Source: Agromyces mediolanus (GTDB lineage: Bacteria > Actinomycetota > Actinomycetes > Actinomycetales > Microbacteriaceae). From it: a stretch of 64,000 bases of DNA. The DNA lies in NCBI RefSeq assembly GCF_023715325.1, contig NZ_JAMBNX010000002.1:124001-188000 (forward strand), read 5' to 3'. Under the pieces are notes generated by a model. It had not been told where the DNA came from and ran no database searches. It saw only the letters and a program-made list of their open reading frames with translations. A program made the translations under genes and the position numbers. Below, piece by piece: positions 1 through 7,650 of this stretch (position 1 is its first letter; each line of letters opens with the position of its first letter).

Positions 1-1
1 C

Positions 2-724
2 GAGGACGGCAGCGACACCGGCAAGATCCTCGACATCGAGAACACCGCGACGGTCACGAGCGGCGGCGTCGAGGGCACCCCGGACGACAACACGTCGACC
101 GAGGAGACACCGGTGAAGTCGATCGAGGTCAACGCGCTCGCGATGTGCATCGCGAACGCCCCGTGGGTCACGTACGACCTGACGCCGTACAACATCGAGA
201 ACGTCGAGCTGCCGCGGATCGTGATGATCTGGTGGACGCCGGAGGCCTACGCCGCCCGCAACCCCAACATCCCGGCGAGCGACATCGACGGCATCCTCGC
301 CGACGGCGCCGCGAAGGTCGATGAGATCGTGCCCCCGGCCGACGCGCAGAGCGGTGTGACGATCACCGGTCAGAAGCTCTGGCCCGGTGCCGCGGTCGAC
401 GAGGCCGGCAACGGCATCGCCTGGCCCGGCTGGCGTCTGCTGCCGAACGGTCGCTGGGTCCTCGACCCGTCCGCGCCGTTCTACGATCTGCGCGGGTCGG
501 CGATCGTCGAGATCCGCATGAACCCGAGCACGGACGCGGTCGAGGCCTACCCGCCTGCAACGCCCGACTGCAACGCCGCTCCGACCCAGCCGAAGCCGAG
601 CACGCCTGGCGGCATGGCCAGCACCGGCTTCGACCCGAGCTGGGGCATCTGGGGCGCCGCGATCCTCGTGATCGGGGGTGTCGGGCTGCTGCTGATCATC
701 CGCCGCCGCCGCACCGCGGAGTAA
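2..724 (+). CDS. C-terminal part of a sortase-anchored cell-surface protein (5' end outside window)
   Basis: The frame is open from the first bases of the window, so this is the end of a longer gene; the internal GTG at 113 is not a likely true start. The visible part is an extracellular, Asp/Pro/Thr-rich polypeptide with no enzyme motif that I recognise. It ends with a cell-wall sorting signal: MASTG (an LAXTG-like sortase E-type motif) about 34 residues before the end, a hydrophobic segment (AAILVIGGVGLLLII) and a basic RRRR tail. A linker rich in Pro and Thr precedes the signal. The protein is probably attached covalently to peptidoglycan. Adhesin or pilin-like function is possible but cannot be told from the C-terminus alone. 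Confidence 0.75.
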   Translation, partial: EDGSDTGKILDIENTATVTSGGVEGTPDDNTSTEETPVKSIEVNALAMCIANAPWVTYDLTPYNIENVELPRIVMIWWTPEAYAARNPNIPASDIDGILADGAAKVDEIVPPADAQSGVTITGQKLWPGAAVDEAGNGIAWPGWRLLPNGRWVLDPSAPFYDLRGSAIVEIRMNPSTDAVEAYPPATPDCNAAPTQPKPSTPGGMASTGFDPSWGIWGAAILVIGGVGLLLIIRRRRTAE

Positions 725-821
725 GACCCCGGCGGCCGTCGTCGCCGCCGAGGCTGGAGCCTTCTTTGCTCCAGCGGGTCCGGAGTCCATCCCGAGCTCC
801 GGGCCCGTTCCCCATAACACC

Positions 822-857
822 CACCCGGGCCGCTTTCCCCCGAGAGCGGCCCGGGTG
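822..857. terminator. Strong hairpin downstream of the surface-protein gene
   Basis: A perfect 13-bp stem (CACCCGGGCCGCT paired with its complement, 822-834 and 845-857) closes a 10-nt loop. It lies about 100 nt after the stop codon and has no U-tract, which is common for actinobacterial terminators. Confidence 0.6.
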
Positions 858-900
858 AGTGCATTCCGGGTGCGTGCCGAGCGCACGTGCCGGCACGGAA

Positions 901-943
901 ACGGCGGATGCCGCGGCGATCGAGTCGCCGCGGCATCCGCCGT
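901..943 (-). terminator. Terminator of the sdh operon
   Basis: A perfect 19-bp stem (901-919 with 925-943) and a 5-nt loop lie 14 nt beyond the sdhB stop. On the minus strand it is followed by a short TTT, so it reads best as the rho-independent end of sdhCDAB. Confidence 0.75.
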
Positions 944-957
944 CTGTGCTGGAGCCG

Positions 958-1719
958 CTAGGGGCGGCCGCGCATGATCGCCTGCTTGACCTCGGCGATC
1001 GCCTTCGTCACCTCGATGCCGCGGGGGCAGGCCTCGGTGCAGTTGAAGGTCGTGCGGCAACGCCACACGCCTTCCTTGTCGTTCAGGATGTCGAGGCGCA
1101 CCTTCGCCTCGTCGTCGCGCGAGTCGAAGATGAAGCGGTGCGCGTTCACGATCGCGGCGGGGCCGAAGTACTGTCCATCGGTCCAGAACACGGGGCAGCT
1201 CGACGTGCACGCGGCGCAGAGGATGCACTTCGTGGTGTCGTCGAAGATGGCCCGCTGGGCGACCGACTGCACGCGCTCCTTGCCGGGCTCCGGCGTGGAG
1301 TTGGCCTGCAGGAAGGGCTGCACCTCGCGGTAGCTCGCGAAGAACGGCTCCATGTCGACGATCAGGTCCTTCTCGAGGGGGAGGCCCTTGATCGCCTCGA
1401 CGTAGATCGGCTTCGAGATGTCGAGGTCCTTGATCAGCGTCTTGCAGGCGAGGCGGTTGCGCCCGTTGATGCGCATGGCATCGGAGCCGCAGATGCCGTG
1501 GGCGCACGAGCGGCGGAACGTGAGCGAGCCGTCCTGCTCCCACTTGATCTTGTGCAGGGCGTCGAGCACGCGATCGGTCGCGTACATCTCGACGTCGAAG
1601 TCCTGCCAGCGCGGCTCGGTGTCCACGTCGGGGTCGAAGCGACGGATCAGGAAGGTCACCGTGAACGACTGGATGGCGTCGGCCTCGGCCGGCGGGTGCT
1701 CGAGCGTAGCGGTGCTCAC
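958..1719 (-). CDS. sdhB: Succinate dehydrogenase iron-sulfur subunit
   Basis: This 253-aa subunit passes electrons from the flavoprotein to the membrane quinone site (TCA cycle and respiratory complex II). It has an N-terminal plant-type ferredoxin domain with the [2Fe-2S] cysteines in CAHGICGSDAM and a later RLAC. The C-terminal domain carries CILCAACTSSCPVFW and CRTTFNCTEACPRG for the [4Fe-4S] and [3Fe-4S] clusters. The GTG start at 1719 lies one base after the sdhA stop (TGA-G-GTG), so translation is probably coupled. It is last in the order sdhC-sdhD-sdhA-sdhB. Length and motifs are normal for the family. Confidence 0.97.
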   Translation of the reverse strand: MSTATLEHPPAEADAIQSFTVTFLIRRFDPDVDTEPRWQDFDVEMYATDRVLDALHKIKWEQDGSLTFRRSCAHGICGSDAMRINGRNRLACKTLIKDLDISKPIYVEAIKGLPLEKDLIVDMEPFFASYREVQPFLQANSTPEPGKERVQSVAQRAIFDDTTKCILCAACTSSCPVFWTDGQYFGPAAIVNAHRFIFDSRDDEAKVRLDILNDKEGVWRCRTTFNCTEACPRGIEVTKAIAEVKQAIMRGRP

Positions 1720-1720
1720 C

Positions 1721-3526
1721 TCAGTACTTCCTCTCCATCGGCTGGTATCGAGTGATCACGACCGGCTTCCAATCGAGCCGGATGTGATCGCTCGCGTCGG
1801 ACGAGTGCGCGTCGCCCGACAGATAGGCCATCGTGTGCTGCATGAAGTTCTCGTCGTCGCGCTTCGGGAAATCGTCGCGCATGTGGCCGCCGCGGCTCTC
1901 CTTGCGGTTGCGGGCGCTCGTGACGACGACCTCGGCGAGGTCGAGCAGGAAGCCGAGCTCGACGGCCTCGAGCAGGTCGGTGTTGAACCGCTTGCCCTTG
2001 TCCTGCACGGCGACGTGCTGGTACCGCTCGCGGAGCCCCGCGATGACGCCGGCGGCGTGGGTCAGCGACTCCTCGGTGCGGAACACCTGCGCGTTGCGGT
2101 CCATCTCGTCCTGCAGCTCCTTGCGGATGGCTGCGATGCGCTCGGTGCCCGTCGAGTCGCGGAGACCGGTGAGCAGCTCGCGGACGCCGGCGGCCGGGTC
2201 CACGGGGAGCGGGGTGAAGTCGACCGTCTTCACGTACTCGACCGCGTTGCGGCCGGCGCGCTTGCCGAAGACGTTGATGTCGAGGAGCGAGTTGGTGCCG
2301 AGGCGGTTCGAGCCGTGCACCGAGACGCAGGCGCACTCGCCCGCGGCGTAGAGGCCGGGCACGACGGTCGTGTTGTCGCGCAGCACCTCGGCGTCGTTGT
2401 TCGTCGGGATGCCGCCCATCGCGTAGTGCGCGGTCGGCATGACGGGGACCGGCTCGTACACCGGGTCGACGCCCAGGTAGGTGCGCGCGAACTCCGTGAT
2501 GTCGGGGAGCTTCGTCTCGAGCACCTCGGCGCCGAGGTGGGTGCAGTCGAGGAGCACGTAGTCCTTGTGTGGACCCGCGCCGCGGCCCTCTGCGACCTCC
2601 TGGACCATGCAGCGGGCGACGATGTCGCGGGGCGCGAGGTCTTTGATGGTCGGGGCGTAGCGCTCCATGAACCGCTCGCCCGAGGCGTTGCGGAGGATCG
2701 CGCCCTCGCCTCGCGCGCCCTCGGTGAGGAGGATGCCGAGGCCGGCGAGGCCGGTCGGGTGGAACTGGAAGAACTCCATGTCCTCGAGCGGCAGGCCCTT
2801 GCGCCAGATGATGCCGACGCCGTCGCCCGTGAGGGTGTGGGCGTTCGAGGTGGTCTTGAAGATCTTGCCGAAGCCGCCCGTCGCGAAGATGATCGCCTTC
2901 GCCTGGAACACGTGCAGCTCACCGGTGGCGAGCTCGTAGGCGACGATGCCGGAGGGCTGGGGGACCCCGTCGACCTCGGTCATGATCACGTCGAGCGCGT
3001 AGTACTCGTTGTAGAACTCGATGCCGAGCTTGACGCAGTTCTGGAACAGCGTCTGCAGGATCATGTGGCCCGTGCGGTCGGCGGCGTAGCAGGCGCGGCG
3101 CACCGGCGCCTTGCCGTGGTCGCGGGTGTGCCCGCCGAAGCGGCGCTGATCGATCTTGCCGTCGGGCGTGCGGTTGAACGGCAGGCCCATGTTCTCGAGG
3201 TCGATGACGGCGTCGATCGCCTCCTTGGCGAGGATCTCGGCCGCGTCCTGGTCGACGAGGTAGTCGCCGCCCTTGACCGTGTCGAAGGTGTGCCACTCCC
3301 AGGAGTCCTCCTCGACGTTCGCGAGCGCCGCGGCCATGCCGCCCTGCGCCGCGCCCGTGTGGGAACGCGTGGGGTAGAGCTTCGAGATGACGGCCGTCTT
3401 CGCGCCGGGGCCGGCCTCGATGGCCGCCCGCATGCCGGCGCCGCCGGCGCCGACGATGACGATGTCGTACTGGTGGTAGTGGACGCCGTCGACGACCTGG
3501 GTCTCGGCGTGGGTCTCGCTGGTCAC
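1721..3526 (-). CDS. sdhA: Succinate dehydrogenase flavoprotein subunit
   Basis: A 601-aa FAD-dependent subunit oxidising succinate to fumarate. A Rossmann motif VGAGGAG lies near residues 25-31, and [10 protein letters not shown] contains the His (about residue 56) expected to bind FAD covalently. Later come HTRDHG, HPTGL and the arginine-containing EGARGEGA active-site segment. The GTG start at 3526 is supported by AGGAG overlapping the sdhD stop (TAGGAGACAC-GTG). The C-terminal helical domain is complete. It belongs to the sdhCDAB operon with spacings below 10 nt. Nothing is truncated. Confidence 0.97.
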   Translation of the reverse strand: MTSETHAETQVVDGVHYHQYDIVIVGAGGAGMRAAIEAGPGAKTAVISKLYPTRSHTGAAQGGMAAALANVEEDSWEWHTFDTVKGGDYLVDQDAAEILAKEAIDAVIDLENMGLPFNRTPDGKIDQRRFGGHTRDHGKAPVRRACYAADRTGHMILQTLFQNCVKLGIEFYNEYYALDVIMTEVDGVPQPSGIVAYELATGELHVFQAKAIIFATGGFGKIFKTTSNAHTLTGDGVGIIWRKGLPLEDMEFFQFHPTGLAGLGILLTEGARGEGAILRNASGERFMERYAPTIKDLAPRDIVARCMVQEVAEGRGAGPHKDYVLLDCTHLGAEVLETKLPDITEFARTYLGVDPVYEPVPVMPTAHYAMGGIPTNNDAEVLRDNTTVVPGLYAAGECACVSVHGSNRLGTNSLLDINVFGKRAGRNAVEYVKTVDFTPLPVDPAAGVRELLTGLRDSTGTERIAAIRKELQDEMDRNAQVFRTEESLTHAAGVIAGLRERYQHVAVQDKGKRFNTDLLEAVELGFLLDLAEVVVTSARNRKESRGGHMRDDFPKRDDENFMQHTMAYLSGDAHSSDASDHIRLDWKPVVITRYQPMERKY

Positions 3527-3533
3527 GTGTCTC

Positions 3534-3977
3534 CTATGCAGCGCAGAACGAGGGGAGGAGGTCAGCCGGAGCGCCGGCGGGGCACGGGTCGAAGGTGAAG
3601 ACCACGAGGGTGCCGAGCACGATGAGCACGGCGGCGGCGAGGAACAGCGCGAGCTTCAGCAGCTTCTGCGCGGTGCCCGGCTTGGTGTAGTCGTTCACGA
3701 TGGTGCGCATGCCGTTCGCACCGTGGATGAGGGCGAGCCAGAGCATGGCGACGTCCCACCACTGCCAGAACGGGTCGGCCCACTTGCCGCCGACGAAGCC
3801 GAAGTCGATGGCCTTGACGCCGTCGCCCAGCATGAGGTTGACGAAGAGGTGGGTGAAGATCAGCACGATGAGCACGACGCCCGACACGCGCATGTAGATC
3901 CAGCCCCACTTCTCGAGGTTCACGCCGCGCTTGGGGGCGGGGCGGACGGGGGTGCGGGGTGCTTCGATGGTGGTCAC
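3534..3977 (-). CDS. sdhD: Succinate dehydrogenase membrane anchor subunit D
   Basis: A 147-aa hydrophobic subunit that, with SdhC, anchors SdhAB and forms the quinone/heme site. Three membrane segments are visible (about 31-50, 73-95 and 107-128). Conserved histidines lie in FTHLF and LIHGANGMR, the latter the likely heme b ligand region. The open frame runs much further upstream, but a GTG at 3977 preceded by GAGGAG, which overlaps the sdhC stop (TGAGGAG), fits the family length and starts just before the conserved region. The C-terminus is unusually Cys/Pro-rich ([18 protein letters not shown]). Confidence 0.92.
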   Translation of the reverse strand: MTTIEAPRTPVRPAPKRGVNLEKWGWIYMRVSGVVLIVLIFTHLFVNLMLGDGVKAIDFGFVGGKWADPFWQWWDVAMLWLALIHGANGMRTIVNDYTKPGTAQKLLKLALFLAAAVLIVLGTLVVFTFDPCPAGAPADLLPSFCAA

Positions 3978-3988
3978 GCTCGCACTCC

Positions 3989-4411
3989 TCAGTGGCTGAA
4001 GACGTTGATCAGGTGGCGCGGGGTGAAGGCGAGCATCGTCACGACCCAGAGGGCGACGACGATCCAGAACAGCACCTTCTGGTGGCGCGTGGCCCAGGTC
4101 CAGAAGTCGACCAGGATGATGCGCAGGCCGTTCAGGGCGTGGAACACGATCGCGCCGACGAGGGCGACCTCGCCGACACCCATGATCGGGGTCTGGTACG
4201 TGCCGATCACCGCGTTGTACGCCTCGGGGGAGACCCGGACGAGCGCGGTGTCGAGGATGTGCACCAGCAGGAAGAAGAAAATGGCGACACCCGTGATGCG
4301 GTGCAGCACCCAAGACCACATTCCCTCGCGGCCGCGATACAGCGTGCCGCCCGGCTTCTGCTTCGCCGGCTTTTCGGGTGCGGTCAGGGTTCCTGCCGAG
4401 GACTCTGGCAT
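3989..4411 (-). CDS. sdhC: Succinate dehydrogenase cytochrome b556 subunit C
   Basis: A 140-aa membrane subunit and first gene of the sdh operon. The sequence matches SdhC: MWSWVLHRITG near residue 31, a segment at about 42-58, HALNGLRIILVDFW near 91 (probable heme-ligand His91) and a third segment at about 113-130. I chose ATG at 4411 because GGGAGGG lies 6-7 nt upstream; a TTG two codons earlier is the only nearby alternative. The gene is divergent from manC, with about 160 nt between them that must hold the sdh promoter. Confidence 0.93.
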   Translation of the reverse strand: MPESSAGTLTAPEKPAKQKPGGTLYRGREGMWSWVLHRITGVAIFFFLLVHILDTALVRVSPEAYNAVIGTYQTPIMGVGEVALVGAIVFHALNGLRIILVDFWTWATRHQKVLFWIVVALWVVTMLAFTPRHLINVFSH

Positions 4412-4560
4412 GAACAACCCTCCCTGGCTGTGTGACGATCGGCCCGTGACGAGCGGGCGCGTCGAGGCGCAGTGCGCCCGGTGCCGAGTCTAGACCCGTG
4501 CCGCTCACCACGCGGGTTAGGGGAGCCTTAGCAGCTCGCCACAGCGGCGGGCCGTCCGAC

Positions 4561-4566
4561 TATCCT
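4561..4566 (+). promoter_or_regulatory. Leaderless -10 element of manC
   Basis: TATCCT, then six bases (GGGCTG), then the ATG at 4573. No ribosome binding site is present, so transcription probably starts at the start codon. Confidence 0.6.
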
Positions 4567-4572
4567 GGGCTG

Positions 4573-5688
4573 ATGCCAGCGAAGCTCGACCGGTTCTACG
4601 CGGTGATCCCCGCCGGGGGCATCGGCTCCCGCCTGTGGCCGCTCTCCCGCGCCGACGCGCCGAAGTTCCTGCACGACCTCACCGGCTCGGGCCAGACCCT
4701 GCTGAAGGACACCTGGGACCGGCTCGCCCCGCTCTCGGGCGAGCAGCGGGTGATGGTCGTCACCGGCCGTGCGCACCGCGCCGCCGTCGAGGCGCAGCTC
4801 CCCGAGCTCGCCGACGAGAACGTCGTGCTCGAGAGCGAGCCCCGCGACTCGACCGCCGCGATCGGTCTCGCCGCCGCCATCCTCGAACGCCGCGAGCCCG
4901 GCGTCATCGTCGGCTCCTTCGCCGCCGACCACGTGATCTCGGGCGACGCATTGTTCCAGCACGCCGTCGCCCAGGCCGTCGCCGCGGCGGACGCCGGCTA
5001 CATCGCGACCATCGGCATCACGCCGACGGAGCCCGCGGTCGGCTTCGGCTACATCGAGTGCGGCGAGCGGCTCGAGGTCGCCGGTGCCGACGACGTCGAG
5101 ACGGTCTCGAGCTTCGTCGAGAAGCCCGATCTCGCGACCGCGAAGCGCTACCTCGCGGGCGGCAAGCACCTCTGGAACGCCGGCATGTTCATCGCCCGCG
5201 CCGACCAGCTGCTCGCCGAGATCCAGCGCAACAAGCCCGAGCTGCACGCCGGGCTCCTGGAGCTCGCGGCGGCCTGGGACGACCCCGCGACCCGGGGGCC
5301 CGCCGTCGACCGCATCTGGCCGCACCTCGAGAAGATCGCGATCGATTACTCGGTGGCCGAGCCCGCGGCGGCGGCCGGGCGGCTCGCCGTCGTCCGCGGG
5401 CACTTCCAGTGGGACGACGTGGGCGACTTCGCGTCGCTCGCGAAGCTGAACACGGCGGGCCGTTCCGGCGAACTCGCGATCCTCGGCGAGGGCGCCCGAG
5501 TGCTCGCCGACGCCTCGAGCGGCATCGTCGTGAGCCGCTCGAAGCGGGTCATCAGCTTGATCGGCGTGCACGATATCGTCGTGGTGGACACCCCCGACGC
5601 GCTGCTCGTCACCACGAGCGAGCACGCGCAGCGGGTGAAAGCGGTCGTCGACGCCCTGCGGCTCGGCGGCTCGAGCGACGTGCTCTAG
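4573..5688 (+). CDS. manC: Mannose-1-phosphate guanylyltransferase (GDP-mannose pyrophosphorylase)
   Basis: A 371-aa cytoplasmic enzyme making GDP-mannose from mannose-1-phosphate and GTP, the mannose donor for glycans and for polyprenol-phosphate mannose. The nucleotidyltransferase signature PAGGIGSRLWPLSR lies at about 13-26, followed by the lysine of APKF at about 31. FVEKPD and LWNAGMFIARA are typical of the family. It has the short form, without the fused isomerase domain of AlgA-type proteins. A GTG at 4498 would add 25 unrelated residues; ATG at 4573 with its leaderless promoter is better. It is probably monocistronic and serves the glycan genes further downstream. Confidence 0.93.
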   Translation: MPAKLDRFYAVIPAGGIGSRLWPLSRADAPKFLHDLTGSGQTLLKDTWDRLAPLSGEQRVMVVTGRAHRAAVEAQLPELADENVVLESEPRDSTAAIGLAAAILERREPGVIVGSFAADHVISGDALFQHAVAQAVAAADAGYIATIGITPTEPAVGFGYIECGERLEVAGADDVETVSSFVEKPDLATAKRYLAGGKHLWNAGMFIARADQLLAEIQRNKPELHAGLLELAAAWDDPATRGPAVDRIWPHLEKIAIDYSVAEPAAAAGRLAVVRGHFQWDDVGDFASLAKLNTAGRSGELAILGEGARVLADASSGIVVSRSKRVISLIGVHDIVVVDTPDALLVTTSEHAQRVKAVVDALRLGGSSDVL

Positions 5689-5746
5689 CCCGACCGGGCT
5701 GGCAGCCGGGGCCCTCCGGGGCACAGCAGATGGGGGAGGCGGGCGG

Positions 5747-6805
5747 ATGACCCGACGCACTCGGTTCGGATTCGGCGCCGTGCTGGCCGCGGCATCCCTG
5801 GCCTTCGTGGCGTGCGCGCCGGCGCCCGCCGGCGACGGCGAGACCCAGAGCGACGCCTGCGTGCGCATGGTGACGAACTCCGGCGGCCTCGAGGACCGCT
5901 CGTTCAACCAGTCGAGCTGGGAGGGGCTGCAGCAGGCGGAGTCCGAGTACGGCATCGACGCCGAGGCGATCGTCTCGACCGGCGAGACCGACCTCGCCCC
6001 CAACGTGCAGCAGGCCGTCGACAGCGGCTGCGGGCTCGTCGTGACGGTCGGCTGGGAGCTCGCGGAGGCCACGACCGACCAGGCCGGCAAGAACCCCGAC
6101 CTCGCCTTCGCGATCGTCGACGAGACGGTCGAGGGCGAGAACATCAAACCCGTCGTCTTCGACACCGCCCAGGCGGCCTACCTCGCCGGCTACCTCGCGG
6201 CCGGGGTCTCGAAGACCGGCGTCGTCGCGACGTTCGGCGGCGGCAACCAGCCGCCCGTGACCCTCTTCATGGACGGCTTCGCCGACGGCGTCGCCAAGTA
6301 CAACGAGGTGCACGGCGCGACGGTGCGGCTGCTCGGCTGGGACAAGGCGGCGCAGGACGGTGCGTTCACCGGCGACTTCGAGGACATCAACAAGGGCAAG
6401 GCGCTCACCGAGGGCTTCATCGACCAGGGCGCCGACGTGATCCTCCCGGTCGCGGGCCAGGTCGGCGAGGGCGCCGCTTCGGCCGCCGTGGAGCGCGGCG
6501 GCGTCTCGGTGATCTGGGTGGACAGCGACGGCTACGAGACGCTCGCCGCGCAGTACCGGCCGGTGATCCTCACGAGCGTGCTGAAGAACACGCAGGACGC
6601 GATGGTGCAGATCGTCGGCGAGGTGCTCGACGACGCGTTCACGAACGAGCCGTACATCGGCACCCTCGAGAACGGCGGGGTCGAGATCGCGCCGTACCAC
6701 GACCTCGCGCCGCTCGTGAGCGCTGAGCTGGATGCCGAGATCGACGGGCTGCGTCAGCAGATCATCGCCGGCGAGCTCGAGATCACCTCCCCGAGCGCCC
6801 CCTAG
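5747..6805 (+). CDS. BMP-family nucleoside-binding lipoprotein (first copy)
   Basis: A 352-aa periplasmic-type binding protein of the basic membrane protein (BMP/PnrA) family, which binds nucleosides for ABC import. It has a lipoprotein signal (MTRRTRFGFG... with Cys23 in FVAC). Family blocks include GGLEDRSFNQSSWEG, NIKPVVFDTAQAAYLAGYLAAG and PYIGTLENGGVEIAPYHDL. ATG at 5747 follows GGGGGAGG. It resembles the second BMP gene at 7651, suggesting a tandem duplication later separated by a GIY-YIG gene and repeats. Which nucleosides each copy prefers cannot be read from sequence. Confidence 0.92.
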   Translation: MTRRTRFGFGAVLAAASLAFVACAPAPAGDGETQSDACVRMVTNSGGLEDRSFNQSSWEGLQQAESEYGIDAEAIVSTGETDLAPNVQQAVDSGCGLVVTVGWELAEATTDQAGKNPDLAFAIVDETVEGENIKPVVFDTAQAAYLAGYLAAGVSKTGVVATFGGGNQPPVTLFMDGFADGVAKYNEVHGATVRLLGWDKAAQDGAFTGDFEDINKGKALTEGFIDQGADVILPVAGQVGEGAASAAVERGGVSVIWVDSDGYETLAAQYRPVILTSVLKNTQDAMVQIVGEVLDDAFTNEPYIGTLENGGVEIAPYHDLAPLVSAELDAEIDGLRQQIIAGELEITSPSAP

Positions 6806-6830
6806 GCTCCCCGGTACCCTCATCTTGGTT

Positions 6831-6976
6831 CCCTGAGCTGGTCGAAGGGCCTGGCGCCCTGAGCCTGTCGAAGGGCTGGTTCCCTGAGCCTGTCGAAGGG
6901 CCTGGCGCCCTGAGCTCGTCGAAGGCCTGGTTCCCTGAGCTTGTCGAAGGCCTGGCACCCTGAGCTTGTCGAAGGG
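6831..6976 (+). repeat. Six tandem copies of a CCCTGAGC-TTGTCGAAGG repeat
   Basis: Direct copies start at 6831, 6857, 6882, 6908, 6933 and 6958, with a period of 25-26 bp. The core is CCCTGAGCTTGTCGAAGGG with one or two variable positions; the short linkers alternate between TGGTT and TGGCGC/TGGCAC types. The array lies directly upstream of a GIY-YIG gene. Inverted copies of the same unit lie downstream of that gene. Confidence 0.95.
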
Positions 6977-7056
6977 AGCTCGTCCTCCCCACCTGCCGCC
7001 AGACATGATCCTTCCCCAGGTCCGCTCATCCGGCACCGCAGCGTCCCGCCCTCGGC

Positions 7057-7062
7057 CACGAT
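7057..7062 (+). promoter_or_regulatory. Possible leaderless -10 element of the GIY-YIG gene
   Basis: CACGAT, then six bases, then the ATG at 7069. It keeps the A2 and T6 positions of TANNNT but lacks T1, so it is only a weak match; no ribosome binding site is present. Confidence 0.3.
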
Positions 7063-7068
7063 CAACCC

Positions 7069-7365
7069 ATGCCATGGATGTACATCGTCCGCTGCACGGG
7101 CGGCGCCTTCTACACGGGTTCGACGAACGGCGAAGTGGAGTCCCGCGTCGCCGAGCACAACGCCGGCCTCGGGGCGAACTTCACTCGCCGCCATCGCCCG
7201 GTCACCCTCGTCTACTGCGAGGAGTGGCCGACCGTCGCACAGGCCTTCGAGCGCGAGAAGCAGGTGCAGGGATGGGGGCGGGCGAAGAAGCTCGCGCTCA
7301 TCGAGGGGCGCGGCGCGGAACTGCCGGGGCTGGCGCGGGGGCGCGCACGGACGGCTGGCGGGTGA
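7069..7365 (+). CDS. GIY-YIG nuclease family protein
   Basis: A 98-aa single-domain protein. The GIY-YIG core appears as MYIVRC near residues 4-9 and FYTGST at 14-19. R26 and H30 follow in RVAEHN, and an EREKQVQGW segment carries the likely metal-binding Glu (about 61-63). This is the YhbQ/UPF0213-like small class; the true function of these proteins is mostly unknown. The gene is isolated, between two blocks of the CCCTGAGC-TTGTCGAAGG repeat in opposite orientations, and interrupts an otherwise continuous nucleoside-transport region. The C-terminus is a basic low-complexity tail that runs up to the repeats. Confidence 0.85.
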   Translation: MPWMYIVRCTGGAFYTGSTNGEVESRVAEHNAGLGANFTRRHRPVTLVYCEEWPTVAQAFEREKQVQGWGRAKKLALIEGRGAELPGLARGRARTAGG

Positions 7366-7377
7366 GCTCGCCCGTTG

Positions 7378-7485
7378 CCTTCGACGGGCTCCCTTCGACG
7401 GGCTCAGGGAACCAACCCCTTCGACAAGCTCAGGGGGCCATGGGCGTCGCGGGACGATCGATGGTTCCCTGAGCTTGTCGAAGGG
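7378..7485. repeat. Inverted copies of the CCCTGAGC-TTGTCGAAGG repeat
   Basis: A partial copy (from 7378) and two full reverse-orientation copies (7391-7409, 7417-7435) are followed by one forward copy (7467-7485). The reverse and forward copies could form a hairpin. With the array at 6831-6976 they bracket the GIY-YIG gene. Confidence 0.92.
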
Positions 7486-7650
7486 AACGACGCCGGCCCG
7501 ATCCTGCTCATATGAGCAGAATGTCGCGTCTTGATAACCATTGACGCTGCGGCTCTTCGCGCCCGAGGCATCCGGCGCAACATTCGGTAACGTAACGACG
7601 ATCAGCCCCCTGCGAGAAGGCGGGGGCCTCTCACGTCTTTGGAGGACACT
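7486..7650 (+). other. Leader region of the second BMP gene
   Basis: This intergenic part holds TTGACG at 7541-7546, an AT-richer stretch around 7578-7600 with GTAACGTAACG, and a short hairpin (CCCCC/GGGGG arms around 7605-7627) just before GGAGGA. A promoter and 5' leader are likely, but I cannot fix the start point. I see no known riboswitch motif. Confidence 0.35.

Noticed and set aside
1418-3598. 726-codon open frame antisense to sdhA
   Set aside because: High-GC shadow of sdhA; composition is Arg/Ala/Val repeats without any family motif.
3978-4511. Upstream extension of sdhD by about 178 codons
   Set aside because: It overlaps sdhC entirely in another frame and is Arg/Pro/His-rich; the GTG at 3977 has a good ribosome binding site.
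6831-6976. Short regular repeats that could suggest a CRISPR array
   Set aside because: The period is only 25-26 bp, the linkers of about 7 bp are themselves repeated, and there is no room for unique spacers; no cas gene is near.
7605-7627. Purine riboswitch upstream of the second BMP gene
   Set aside because: Only a 5-bp GC hairpin is present; none of the conserved junction sequences of a purine riboswitch are seen.
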